Below are positions 1-6,906 of a DNA stretch of 10,240 nt, piece after piece. The position numbers and the translations under genes were made by a program. Under the pieces are notes generated by a model that was not told where the DNA came from, made no database searches, and saw nothing but the letters and a program-made list of their open reading frames with translations. This stretch comes from JBBSOW01 sp038259365 (GTDB taxonomy: Bacteria > Actinomycetota > Actinomycetes > Propionibacteriales > Propionibacteriaceae), in contig JBBSOW010000113.1 in the NCBI GenBank assembly GCA_038259365.1, positions 1-10,240 of the forward strand. Reading direction: 5' to 3'. Position 1 is the stretch's first letter. Each line of letters begins with the position of its first letter.

Positions 1-840
1 CTAGCCCCGACGACGCCGCAGGTACCGCTCGAACTCCGCGGCAATCGCGTCGCCGGAGGACTCGGGAAGCTCGGCCTCGTCCGTCTGGGCTTCGAGCGCG
101 GAGATGTACTCGGCCACCTCGGAATCCTCGGCGGCCAACTCATCGACCCCGCGCTCCCAGGCTCGCGACAACTCGGGTAACCCGGCCAGCTCGATGGGGA
201 TGTCCAGCATGTCCTCGAGCCGCCGCAGCAGTGCGAGCGAGGCCTTGGGGCTGGGGGGTTGGGCGACGTAGTGCGGTACCGCCGCCCACAACGAGATGAC
301 GTTGAGGCCCGCGCGGCCGGCCTGATCGGCGAAGATCCCGGTGATCCCGGTCGGGCCCTCGTAGGTGGAGGCCTCCAGCTTGTGCTTCTCGGCCACCAGA
401 AGATCGGTGGCCGTCGAGCTGATCTGGATGGGTCGGCTGTGCGGGGAGTCGGCGAGCAGCGCCCCCAGCACCACGACCGTGTCCGGCTCGACGGTGCGCA
501 GCGCGGACACGATGCTGCTCACGAACTGGCCCCACCGCAGGTTGGGTTCGGGCCCCAACACCACGACGACGTCGCGACTCGGCAGGTGGGCCACCCTGAC
601 GGTGGTCTCGGGCCAATCGATCTGGCTGACCCCCGGCTCTGGGCGGGTGAGCGTCGGCCTGGTGACCTGATAGTCGTAGTAGTCGTCGGAATCGAGGCTG
701 AACGCCTCTTCGCTGGGATACTGCTCGCACAAATGCTCGGCGCACGCTGTTGCGGCGTTCCCCGCGTCGTTCCAGCCGTAAAACGCCACGACCACCGCCG
801 GGTGACGCAACTGGCGAAGATCGGCTGAGCTGTGCGGCAT
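1..840 (-). CDS. PAC2-family protein (Rv2125-like)
   Basis: A complete 279-residue protein; the stop codon is the first three bases of the window. It looks like a member of the PAC2 family, named after eukaryotic proteasome assembly chaperone 2 and common in actinobacteria (Rv2125 type). Visible hallmarks are the N-terminal strand and turn VVVAFYGWNDAGNAA (about residues 16-30), an acidic Tyr/Asp segment followed by QVTRPT (about 52-62), the strand VVVVLGPEPNLRW (about 91-103), a second strand VVVLGALLAD, and SLWAAVPHYVAQPPSPKAS (about 184-202). The last 50 or so residues are acidic and probably helical, ending in an arginine cluster. There is no signal peptide or membrane segment, so it should be cytoplasmic. 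It diverges from metH, with 110 bases between the two likely starts. The ATG start is supported by a -10-like TAAGGT exactly seven bases upstream. The biochemical role in bacteria is not established; a link to the proteasome is only suggested by the family name and by arc in the same neighbourhood. Confidence 0.92.
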   Translation of the reverse strand: MPHSSADLRQLRHPAVVVAFYGWNDAGNAATACAEHLCEQYPSEEAFSLDSDDYYDYQVTRPTLTRPEPGVSQIDWPETTVRVAHLPSRDVVVVLGPEPNLRWGQFVSSIVSALRTVEPDTVVVLGALLADSPHSRPIQISSTATDLLVAEKHKLEASTYEGPTGITGIFADQAGRAGLNVISLWAAVPHYVAQPPSPKASLALLRRLEDMLDIPIELAGLPELSRAWERGVDELAAEDSEVAEYISALEAQTDEAELPESSGDAIAAEFERYLRRRRG

Positions 841-853
841 GTCGACAACCTTA
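841..853 (-). promoter_or_regulatory. Putative leaderless promoter -10 of the PAC2 gene
   Basis: On the minus strand the hexamer TAAGGT (848-853) fits the actinobacterial -10 pattern TANNNT. It is followed by seven bases (TGTCGAC) and then directly by the ATG at 838-840. That spacing puts the expected transcription start at or next to the A of the start codon, so the mRNA would have no 5' leader. No Shine-Dalgarno sequence lies in front of this ATG, which agrees. No convincing -35 hexamer is visible, which is common for such promoters. Confidence 0.5.
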
Positions 854-874
854 GTCCTGTCCCAAACCGAACCG

Positions 875-882
875 AAAGGAGG
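875..882 (+). promoter_or_regulatory. Strong Shine-Dalgarno sequence upstream of metH
   Basis: AAAGGAGG is a perfect match to the 16S rRNA 3' end. It lies 68 bases before the GTG at 951 and 59 before the TTG at 942, too far to serve either metH start. The only start-like codon at a usable distance is TTG at 893 (10-base spacing), which opens an 18-codon frame. It may be a real site for a leader peptide, or chance. Confidence 0.4.
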
Positions 883-892
883 CGCTGCGGAC

Positions 893-949
893 TTGGCCGA
901 GGCTGAGACGGGCTGCGTCGCAGGCGCGGGAGTGCGTATCGTTGGCTGA
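893..949 (+). CDS. Possible 18-codon leader ORF overlapping the metH start
   Basis: A TTG codon ten bases after the AAAGGAGG sequence opens a frame of 18 codons, reading MAEAETGCVAGAGVRIVG if TTG is read as Met. Its TGA stop (947-949) lies one base before the GTG at 951, the likely metH start, and overlaps the alternative TTG start at 942 in another frame. This arrangement would suit translational coupling or a regulatory leader peptide. Against it, TTG is a weak start, the peptide has no run of Met or Cys codons as in classical attenuators, and a -10-like box inside the ORF (937-942) could produce a leaderless metH mRNA lacking it altogether. I do not recognise a family. Confidence 0.22.
   Translation: MAEAETGCVAGAGVRIVG
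937..942 (+). promoter_or_regulatory. Putative -10 box for leaderless metH mRNA
   Basis: TATCGT fits TANNNT and is followed by eight bases and then GTG at 951. This is nearly the geometry seen at the PAC2 and arc starts and would place the transcription start on the metH initiation codon. An 11-base palindrome, CTGCGTCGCAG, sits at 913-923, around where a -35 element or operator would be. No TTGACA-like hexamer is present. No cobalamin or SAM riboswitch could fit in the short intergenic region. Confidence 0.4.
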
Positions 950-950
950 C

Positions 951-3900
951 GTGAGTGTCACCGAATCGCACGCCAGTGCCCGCGATCTACGAACCGCCCT
1001 CCAGAGCCGCGTCGTCGTGGCCGACGGGGCGATGGGCACGATGCTGCAGGCGGTCGAACTCACCCTCGATGATTTCGAAGGCCTCGAAGGGTGCAACGAG
1101 ATCCTGTCGGTGACCCGGCCCGAGGTCCTGAAGGCCATCCACGACGCCTACTTCGCCGCTGGCTCGGATTGTGTGGAGACCAACACCTTCGGCACCAACC
1201 TCGCCGCGCTGGGGGAGTACGACATCCCCGATCGGATCCACGAGTTGGCCCTGGCCGCGGCGCAGGTCGCCCGGCGGAGCGCCGACGCCCACTCCACCCC
1301 GGAGAGGCCGCGCTGGGTGTTGGGCAGCTGTGGACCCGGGACCAAGCTCCCGACGCTGGGGCACACCACCTTCGCCGTGATCCGCGACGGGTATCAGACC
1401 CAAGTGGCCGCCATGATCGAGGGCGGCATCGACGCCGTCCTGGTCGAGACCGCGCAGGATCTGCTGCAGGCCAAGGCCGCCGTCGTCGGTGCCAAGCGGG
1501 CGCTCACCGCCGCCGGGGTGGATCTGCCGATCATCGTCAACGTCACCGTGGAGACCACGGGCACGATGCTGCTCGGCTCGGAGATCGGGGCGGCGCTGAC
1601 GGCGTTGGAGCCGCTCGGCATCGACCTCATCGGCCTGAACTGCGCCACCGGACCGGCCGAGATGGGCGAGCATCTGCGCTACCTCGCCCAGCACGCCCGG
1701 ATCGGCGTCGGCTGCATGCCCAACGCGGGGCTTCCCGTGCTGGGCAAGACTGGGGCCAGCTACCCGCTCACTCCCGGCGAGCTCGCCGACGCCCTCGATC
1801 GTTTCACCGCCGACTACGGGCTCGGGCTGGTGGGAGGGTGCTGCGGCACCACCCCCGAACACATCACCGCCGTCGTGGAGCGGGTGGGCGGGCGGACGCT
1901 GGCCGCCCGCAACCCGCAGCACCCGCCCGGGGCGTCGTCGCTGTACGCCGAGGTGAACTTTCGCCAAGACGCCAGCTTCCTCTCCATCGGGGAGCGGACC
2001 AACGCCAACGGTTCGCGCGCGTTCCGCGACGCCATGCTGGAGGGTCGCATCGACGACTGCGTCGACATCGCCCGCACCCAGACGCGCGACGGTGCGCACC
2101 TGCTGGACCTGTGCATTGATTACGTCGGCCGCGACGGTGTCGCCGACATGCGCACTTTGGCCAGCAAGCTGTCCACGGCCTCCACGCTGCCCATCGTGTT
2201 GGATTCCACCGAGCCGCCGGTGGTGGAGGCCGGGCTGGAGTGCCTGGCGGGCCGCAGCATCATCAACTCGGTCAACTACGAGGACGGCGACGGCCCCGCC
2301 TCCCGGTTCGCCAGGGTGATGCCCATCGTGGCCGAGCACGGGGCCGCGGTCGTCGCCCTCACCATCGACGAGGTGGGCCAGGCCCGCACCGCCGACTGGA
2401 AGGTCGCGGTCGCCTCCCGGCTCATCGACTCGCTCACCGGGAATTGGGGGATGCGTACCGGAGACATCATCGTGGACTGTCTCACCTTCCCGATCGCTAC
2501 CGGGCAGGAGGAGACCCGCCGGGACGGGATCGAGACGATCAACGCCATCCGCGAGGTGAAGCGGCGCTATCCCGAGGTACAGACCACCCTGGGGGTGTCC
2601 AACGTCTCCTTCGGGCTGAACCCCGCCGCGCGCGTGGTGCTGAACTCGGTGTTCCTGCACGAGTGCGTCGAGGCCGGGCTGGACTCGGCCATCGTGCACG
2701 CGGCCAAGATCGTGCCGATCAACCGGATCCCCGACGAGCAGCGCGAGGTCGCCCTTGACATGGTCTACGACCGTCGTCGCGAGGGCTACGACCCGCTGCA
2801 GGTCTACCTGGAGATGTTCGAGGGCGTCACCACCGCCGACGCCAAGGCCGAGCGGGCCGCGGAGATGGCCGGGCTCAACGTCAACGAGAGGTTGAGTAGG
2901 CGGATCATTGACGGCGACGGTAAGGGGCTCGCCGAAGACCTCGAGGAGGCCCTGGCCGACAAACCCGCGCTGGCCATCATCAACGACGATCTGCTGGCGG
3001 GGATGAAGACCGTCGGTGAGCTGTTCGGTTCCGGTCAAATGCAGCTGCCGTTCGTCCTGCAATCCGCCGAGGTGATGAAGGCGGCCGTTGCGCACCTGGA
3101 GCCGCACCTGGAGAAGGCGGACTCTTCCGGCAAGGGCACCATCGTCCTGGCCACGGTCAAGGGCGACGTTCACGACATCGGCAAGAACCTCGTCGACATC
3201 ATCTTGACCAACAACGGCTACACCGTGGTCAACATCGGCATCAAGCAGCCGGTAAACGCCATCATCGAGGCCGCCGAGGAGCACAAGGCCGACGCCATCG
3301 GCATGTCGGGGCTGCTCGTGAAGAGCACCGTCGTCATGCGCGAGAACCTCGAGGAGCTGAACTCCCGGGGCCTGGCCACGGCCTACCCGGTGATGCTGGG
3401 CGGGGCCGCCCTGACCCGGTCCTACGTCGAACAAGACCTCCTGGAGATCTTCGACGGCGAGGTGCGCTACGCCCGGGACGCCTTCGAGGGACTGCGGCTG
3501 ATGGACGCGGTCATGGCGGTCAAGCGCGGCGTCGAGGGCGCCAGCCTCCCCACCCCCCGCAAGCGCCGCGTGCAGCCCGTGGCAGCGCAACCCGTGAAAC
3601 CCGTCGAGTTGCCGGCCCGCAGCGACGTGGCCCGCGGCGAGGACGTGCCCACGCCGCCGTTCTGGGGCACCAAGGTGGTCAAGGGCATCGCGCTGCGAGA
3701 GGTGGCCCGGTGGCTCGACGAGCGCGCCACGTTCATGGGCCAGTGGGGGCTCAAGGCCAGCCGAGGCGGGATGAGCTACGAGGAGTTGGTCGAGGCCGAG
3801 GGGCGCCCCCGGCTGCGGATGTGGCTGGACCGGCTGCACACCGAGAACCTCGCCCACATGAAGGTGGTCTACGGCTACTTCGCCTGCTACAGCGACGGGG

Positions 3901-4460
3901 ATTCCCTCATCGTCCAAGACCACGAGGCGGCGGTCGGCGATCCCGACGCCGAGCTGGCACGCTGGACCTGGCCCCGCCAGAGCCGTGGGCGCTACCTCTC
4001 CCTGGCGGACTTCTTCCGCGACCGCGAGGAGGCTGCAGAGCTGGGGTTCGACGTGTTGCCCATGCAGCTGGTGACGATGGGCTCCCAGATCGCCGTGGGC
4101 ACCTCGGAGCTGTTCGCTCGCAACGCCTACCGCGACTATCTGGAACTGCACGGCCTCAGCGTCCAGCTCACCGAGGGCCTGGCCGAGATGTGGCACGCCA
4201 GGGTGCGCTCGGAGTTGGGCCTGGATCACACCGACGGCAGCATCGATTCCGCCATCCGGGACCAGGACTACCGCGGCTCGCGCTACAGCTTCGGCTATCC
4301 GGCGTGCCCAGATCTGGAGGATCGCATCAAGCTCGTGCGCCTCCTGCGGCCCGAGCGGATCGGGGTGGAGTTGTCCGAGGAGCTGCAGTTGCATCCCGAA
4401 CAGTCCACCGACGCCATCGTCGTGCACCACCGCGAGGCCAAATACTTCAACGCCCGTTGA
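951..4460 (+). CDS. metH: Cobalamin-dependent methionine synthase
   Basis: MetH transfers the methyl group of 5-methyltetrahydrofolate via cob(I)alamin to homocysteine, giving methionine and tetrahydrofolate in the cytoplasm. All four modules are present (numbering from 951, 1169 residues). The homocysteine-binding barrel (about 15-315) has zinc ligands Cys231 in GLNCATGP and Cys297-Cys298 in GGCCGTTPEH. The pterin-binding barrel (about 340-600) begins at FLSIGERTNANGS. The cobalamin module (about 640-860) has DVHDIGKN with the cobalt-ligand His741, and GMSGLLVKS. After a basic, proline-rich linker comes the reactivation domain (about 900-1169), with RYSFGYPACPD matching the SAM-binding RxxxGY motif. 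Length is close to other actinobacterial MetH proteins. GTG at 951 is preferred because a -10-like box lies eight bases upstream; TTG at 942, adding three residues, is the alternative. Reactivation of oxidised cobalamin needs a flavodoxin-type reductase not present here. Confidence 0.97.
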   Translation: MSVTESHASARDLRTALQSRVVVADGAMGTMLQAVELTLDDFEGLEGCNEILSVTRPEVLKAIHDAYFAAGSDCVETNTFGTNLAALGEYDIPDRIHELALAAAQVARRSADAHSTPERPRWVLGSCGPGTKLPTLGHTTFAVIRDGYQTQVAAMIEGGIDAVLVETAQDLLQAKAAVVGAKRALTAAGVDLPIIVNVTVETTGTMLLGSEIGAALTALEPLGIDLIGLNCATGPAEMGEHLRYLAQHARIGVGCMPNAGLPVLGKTGASYPLTPGELADALDRFTADYGLGLVGGCCGTTPEHITAVVERVGGRTLAARNPQHPPGASSLYAEVNFRQDASFLSIGERTNANGSRAFRDAMLEGRIDDCVDIARTQTRDGAHLLDLCIDYVGRDGVADMRTLASKLSTASTLPIVLDSTEPPVVEAGLECLAGRSIINSVNYEDGDGPASRFARVMPIVAEHGAAVVALTIDEVGQARTADWKVAVASRLIDSLTGNWGMRTGDIIVDCLTFPIATGQEETRRDGIETINAIREVKRRYPEVQTTLGVSNVSFGLNPAARVVLNSVFLHECVEAGLDSAIVHAAKIVPINRIPDEQREVALDMVYDRRREGYDPLQVYLEMFEGVTTADAKAERAAEMAGLNVNERLSRRIIDGDGKGLAEDLEEALADKPALAIINDDLLAGMKTVGELFGSGQMQLPFVLQSAEVMKAAVAHLEPHLEKADSSGKGTIVLATVKGDVHDIGKNLVDIILTNNGYTVVNIGIKQPVNAIIEAAEEHKADAIGMSGLLVKSTVVMRENLEELNSRGLATAYPVMLGGAALTRSYVEQDLLEIFDGEVRYARDAFEGLRLMDAVMAVKRGVEGASLPTPRKRRVQPVAAQPVKPVELPARSDVARGEDVPTPPFWGTKVVKGIALREVARWLDERATFMGQWGLKASRGGMSYEELVEAEGRPRLRMWLDRLHTENLAHMKVVYGYFACYSDGDSLIVQDHEAAVGDPDAELARWTWPRQSRGRYLSLADFFRDREEAAELGFDVLPMQLVTMGSQIAVGTSELFARNAYRDYLELHGLSVQLTEGLAEMWHARVRSELGLDHTDGSIDSAIRDQDYRGSRYSFGYPACPDLEDRIKLVRLLRPERIGVELSEELQLHPEQSTDAIVVHHREAKYFNAR

Positions 4461-4545
4461 GGCGGCCCCGATGAATGGCTCGGCGTCCGGGCGCTCGTTT
4501 GCCCGCCGTCTCGGCAGTTGATGGGCACGGTTGGGAAAGGTTTGC

Positions 4546-4551
4546 GACAAT
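4546..4551 (+). promoter_or_regulatory. Possible extended -10 before the HAD gene
   Basis: GACAAT preceded by TGC forms an extended -10 (TGn) element. It is followed by seven bases and then ATG at 4559, the same spacing as at the PAC2 and arc starts. It overlaps the alternative ATG at 4550, which instead has a Shine-Dalgarno-like GGGAAAGG (4533-4540) nine bases upstream. The two readings imply different initiation modes. The first base departs from the TANNNT consensus, so confidence is modest. Confidence 0.33.
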
Positions 4552-5317
4552 GGTAGCGATGAACACCTCGCAGCCTTCCAGCCAGACCGACATCTCGCGT
4601 ACCGCCGTTGCGGCCGCCGATCGCGCGCCCGCGGCGGTGCTATGGGATTTCGACGGCACCCTGGTGGATACCGAACCGGTGTGGATGCGGGCCCAGTACC
4701 GCCTCGTGGAGGGTCTGGGCGGGCGCTGGAGCGACGCGGATTGCCACAACATGATCGGCAATTCGTTGCTCGATTCGGGCGCCTACCTGCTGGCCGCCCT
4801 GAACGAGCAGGGGATCGCCGAACCCGTCGACGGGCAGCCGGAGCTGACGGCGGAGGCGATCGTGGATCGGCTCGTCGCCGAGGTGCTTGCCGCAGTCGCG
4901 AGCTCACCCATCCCGTGGCGGCCGGGCGCCGAGCAGCTGCTCGCCGCACTCCGGGCGGCCGGAGTGCCGCAGGCGCTGGTCTCGGCGTCCTACCGATCCT
5001 TGTTGGACGCCGTGGTGGATCGGCTGCCCGCGGGTTCGTTCGGTGCGGTCATCGCCGGGGACGCCGTCGCCAACGGCAAACCTCACCCCGAGCCTTACCT
5101 CACGGGGTGTGAGCGCCTCGGCGTGACGCCCCAAGAGTGCGTCGCCCTGGAGGATTCCATCCCCGGCTGTGAGTCTGGCAACGCCGCCGGCTGCGTCGTC
5201 ATCGCGGTACGCAACCTGGTGGACGTCCCCGCCGCTCCGCGCCGGGTGCACATCGACTCGTTGACCGGCGTCGGCGTCGGTGACCTCTCCGCCTTGTTCA
5301 CCCGTGGCCGCGGATGA
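4550..5317 (+). CDS. HAD-superfamily hydrolase, phosphoglucomutase-like subfamily IA
   Basis: A 255-residue HAD phosphatase of the subfamily that includes beta-phosphoglucomutase and small-molecule phosphatases. Numbered from 4550, motif I is DFDGTLVDTEP with nucleophile Asp33 and acid/base Asp35. A helical cap domain follows. Motif II is Ser145 in LVSASYRS, motif III is Lys177 in NGKPHPEPYL, and motif IV is Glu201-Asp202 in VALEDSIPGCESG. All catalytic residues are present, so it should be active, cytoplasmic and magnesium-dependent; the substrate cannot be told from sequence. A HAD gene just after metH is a known actinobacterial arrangement. Start choice: ATG 4550 has a Shine-Dalgarno-like sequence at nine bases; ATG 4559 (252 residues) would suit a leaderless mRNA; ATG 4475 would add 25 residues of low-complexity character with no ribosome site. 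Its TGA overlaps the ATG of the next gene, so the two are probably translationally coupled. Confidence 0.9.
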   Translation: MVAMNTSQPSSQTDISRTAVAAADRAPAAVLWDFDGTLVDTEPVWMRAQYRLVEGLGGRWSDADCHNMIGNSLLDSGAYLLAALNEQGIAEPVDGQPELTAEAIVDRLVAEVLAAVASSPIPWRPGAEQLLAALRAAGVPQALVSASYRSLLDAVVDRLPAGSFGAVIAGDAVANGKPHPEPYLTGCERLGVTPQECVALEDSIPGCESGNAAGCVVIAVRNLVDVPAAPRRVHIDSLTGVGVGDLSALFTRGRG

Positions 5318-6828
5318 GAAGGCATCGTTTCGGGCTGGGTCTGGCACTGGCGCTGGTCACTTTGACGATGGCCGCGTGCACGTCCGCCGGGCCCTCGCAG
5401 GTGGCGCCTGCGCCACCCGAACAGCCCACGTCGGCGGCGCCGTCCCCGCGCCCCCCGCTCACCGTCGCCACCACCGAGCTGTACGCGACTTCGGATCCGG
5501 CCGCGGCGGTGACATCCATGTCGGTCTCGTTGAACCTCAACGTCTTCCAACGGCTGATGACGGCGCCGGCCGGCGAGTCGGTGCCCAAGCTCGACGCCGC
5601 CCGCGAATGCATCTTTCGGACCCCCACCAGCTACGTCTGCACCCTGAACGAGGGCCTCACGTTTCACAACGGTCATCGACTGACCTCCAGTGATGTGAAG
5701 TTCAGCATCGAGCGGGCCCGCAGGCTTGACGTTCCCAAGACCTCGACCCCGCTGTTGTCCAGCATCGAGAAGATCGATACCCCGGATCCGCAAACCGTTG
5801 TCTTCCAGCTCAACCGGGTCGACACCCAGCTCGGCTTCGCCCTCGCCAGCCCCGCGGCCTCGATCGTGGACGAGCAGCTCTATCCCGCCGGCGCGCTACA
5901 GCCACGGGAGGCCGGCCTCGTCGGGTCGGGCCCGTTTCTCGTCGGCGGGCTCGACGGTGGCGAGGTCACCTTCACCCGCTTCGGAAGATACAAGGGACCC
6001 ACTCCGGCGGGGCAGGCGAGTGTTGTCGTGCGCCGCCTCGCCAATTCGGGCGAGCTCGAGAACGCGATGGCCGACCGATCCGTCGACGCCGTGTGGCGCG
6101 GTTTGTCGAAGACGGCGCTCGTGCGGCTCGGCGATCAGCAGAGCGCCGAGCCGGCGGGCCGGACCGAGGGCGGATACACCAGGCAGACGCTGCCCGGAGC
6201 GCGGGTGACGCGGTTGTTGTGGGCCGCGGATTCCGAACAGCGGGTCAACGCCGACCTCCGCGGAGCGATCGGCGGTGCCCTACAGTCCGACCGCACGCTG
6301 GCCTCGATCTTGCCCGCGGGGGTCGAGGGTCACCTGCCCACGTTTGCCGTCGGAGGAGCCGGGGGAGTGAACATCACCTGGCCCGAACCGATCGCTCTCG
6401 TCCTAGCCTACGATCCGAGCGCTCCCGACTCGGTCGACGTGGCCAACCAGATCAAGTCGCGGCTCGAGGCGACCAACGGCATCCGGGTCACCGTCGAAAC
6501 AGCGGGGGAAGCTGGCGCCGATCTGGCGCTGACCGATCGCCCCGCCTGGACGTGGACCGCGCTGGCGTGGGCTCAGCCCTATGCCCAACATCCGGCCATC
6601 GGCAGCGTGGTGCGCGTGGAGGAGCTCGTCCGGCAGTACTCCACCGCCACCGACCCCACCGAGCGGGAGCTTGCCCTCGCGGAGCTGCAAAAGCAGGCGG
6701 CGGCGGATCAGGTGGTGCTCCCGATCAGCCAAGGCGACGAGCAGGTGTTTCTCGCCGACGGGGTCACGATCACGCCGAACGGATTCGGTCCGAGCTGGCA
6801 ACTGGGCCTGTGGGGCTTCAACCGCTAG
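5314..6828 (+). CDS. ABC transporter solute-binding lipoprotein, family 5 (peptide/nickel type)
   Basis: A 504-residue secreted lipoprotein of the SBP_bac_5 (DppA/OppA) family. The N-terminus has basic residues, a hydrophobic stretch (about 7-20) and a lipobox-like TMAAC with Cys22 as the lipid-modified residue; Met at -3 is a slight departure from the usual pattern. A Ser/Pro-rich tether (about 23-48) follows. The family signature is LTFHNGHRLTSSDVKFSIER (115-134), then GSGPFLVGG (about 205-212). Cys99 and Cys109 are positioned to form a disulfide. The protein should bind a solute, often an oligopeptide, outside the membrane and hand it to an ABC permease, but no permease or ATPase gene is adjacent. 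The ATG start overlaps the HAD stop as ATGA, with no clear Shine-Dalgarno sequence, which suggests coupled translation. It could be an orphan that uses a remote transporter or has taken another role at the cell surface. The ligand is unknown. Confidence 0.88.
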   Translation: MRRHRFGLGLALALVTLTMAACTSAGPSQVAPAPPEQPTSAAPSPRPPLTVATTELYATSDPAAAVTSMSVSLNLNVFQRLMTAPAGESVPKLDAARECIFRTPTSYVCTLNEGLTFHNGHRLTSSDVKFSIERARRLDVPKTSTPLLSSIEKIDTPDPQTVVFQLNRVDTQLGFALASPAASIVDEQLYPAGALQPREAGLVGSGPFLVGGLDGGEVTFTRFGRYKGPTPAGQASVVVRRLANSGELENAMADRSVDAVWRGLSKTALVRLGDQQSAEPAGRTEGGYTRQTLPGARVTRLLWAADSEQRVNADLRGAIGGALQSDRTLASILPAGVEGHLPTFAVGGAGGVNITWPEPIALVLAYDPSAPDSVDVANQIKSRLEATNGIRVTVETAGEAGADLALTDRPAWTWTALAWAQPYAQHPAIGSVVRVEELVRQYSTATDPTERELALAELQKQAAADQVVLPISQGDEQVFLADGVTITPNGFGPSWQLGLWGFNR

Positions 6829-6895
6829 GTTGGCCCCTGCCGATCACCGGTCGATCGCGATTGAGCGCCGGTCCGGCCGAGCATCGGCACCAACG

Positions 6896-6901
6896 AGAGG
6901 A
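6896..6901 (+). promoter_or_regulatory. Ribosome binding site of trmI
   Basis: AGAGGA lies five bases before the GTG at 6907 and fixes that start. No -10-like hexamer stands at seven to eight bases. trmI therefore appears to be translated from a leadered mRNA, either read through from the upstream genes or started within the 78-base gap. That gap shows no strong hairpin. Confidence 0.6.
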
Positions 6902-6906
6902 CGCCC

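Noticed and set aside
841..950. Cobalamin or SAM riboswitch for metH
   Set aside because: The divergent gap is only about 110 bases and also serves the PAC2 gene. No B12-box or SAM-I-like pattern could be seen, and a cobalamin riboswitch would not fit.
4488..4505. Terminator hairpin after metH (CGGGC, 8-base loop, GCCCG)
   Set aside because: Only five base pairs and no following T-run; the flanking bases do not extend the stem. It is too weak to call in GC-rich DNA.
987..4949. A very long open frame (about 1320 codons) on the minus strand opposite metH
   Set aside because: Its translation is rich in Gly, Arg, Val and Asp with no recognisable domain. It mirrors the GC-rich third positions of metH, which produce such antisense frames by codon bias.
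6838..6890. Inverted repeats in the gap before trmI (GCCGAT...ATCGGC and GCCGGTCCGGC)
   Set aside because: The outer arms are six bases and do not extend inward; the inner palindrome has a one-base centre and cannot form a hairpin. Both are expected by chance.
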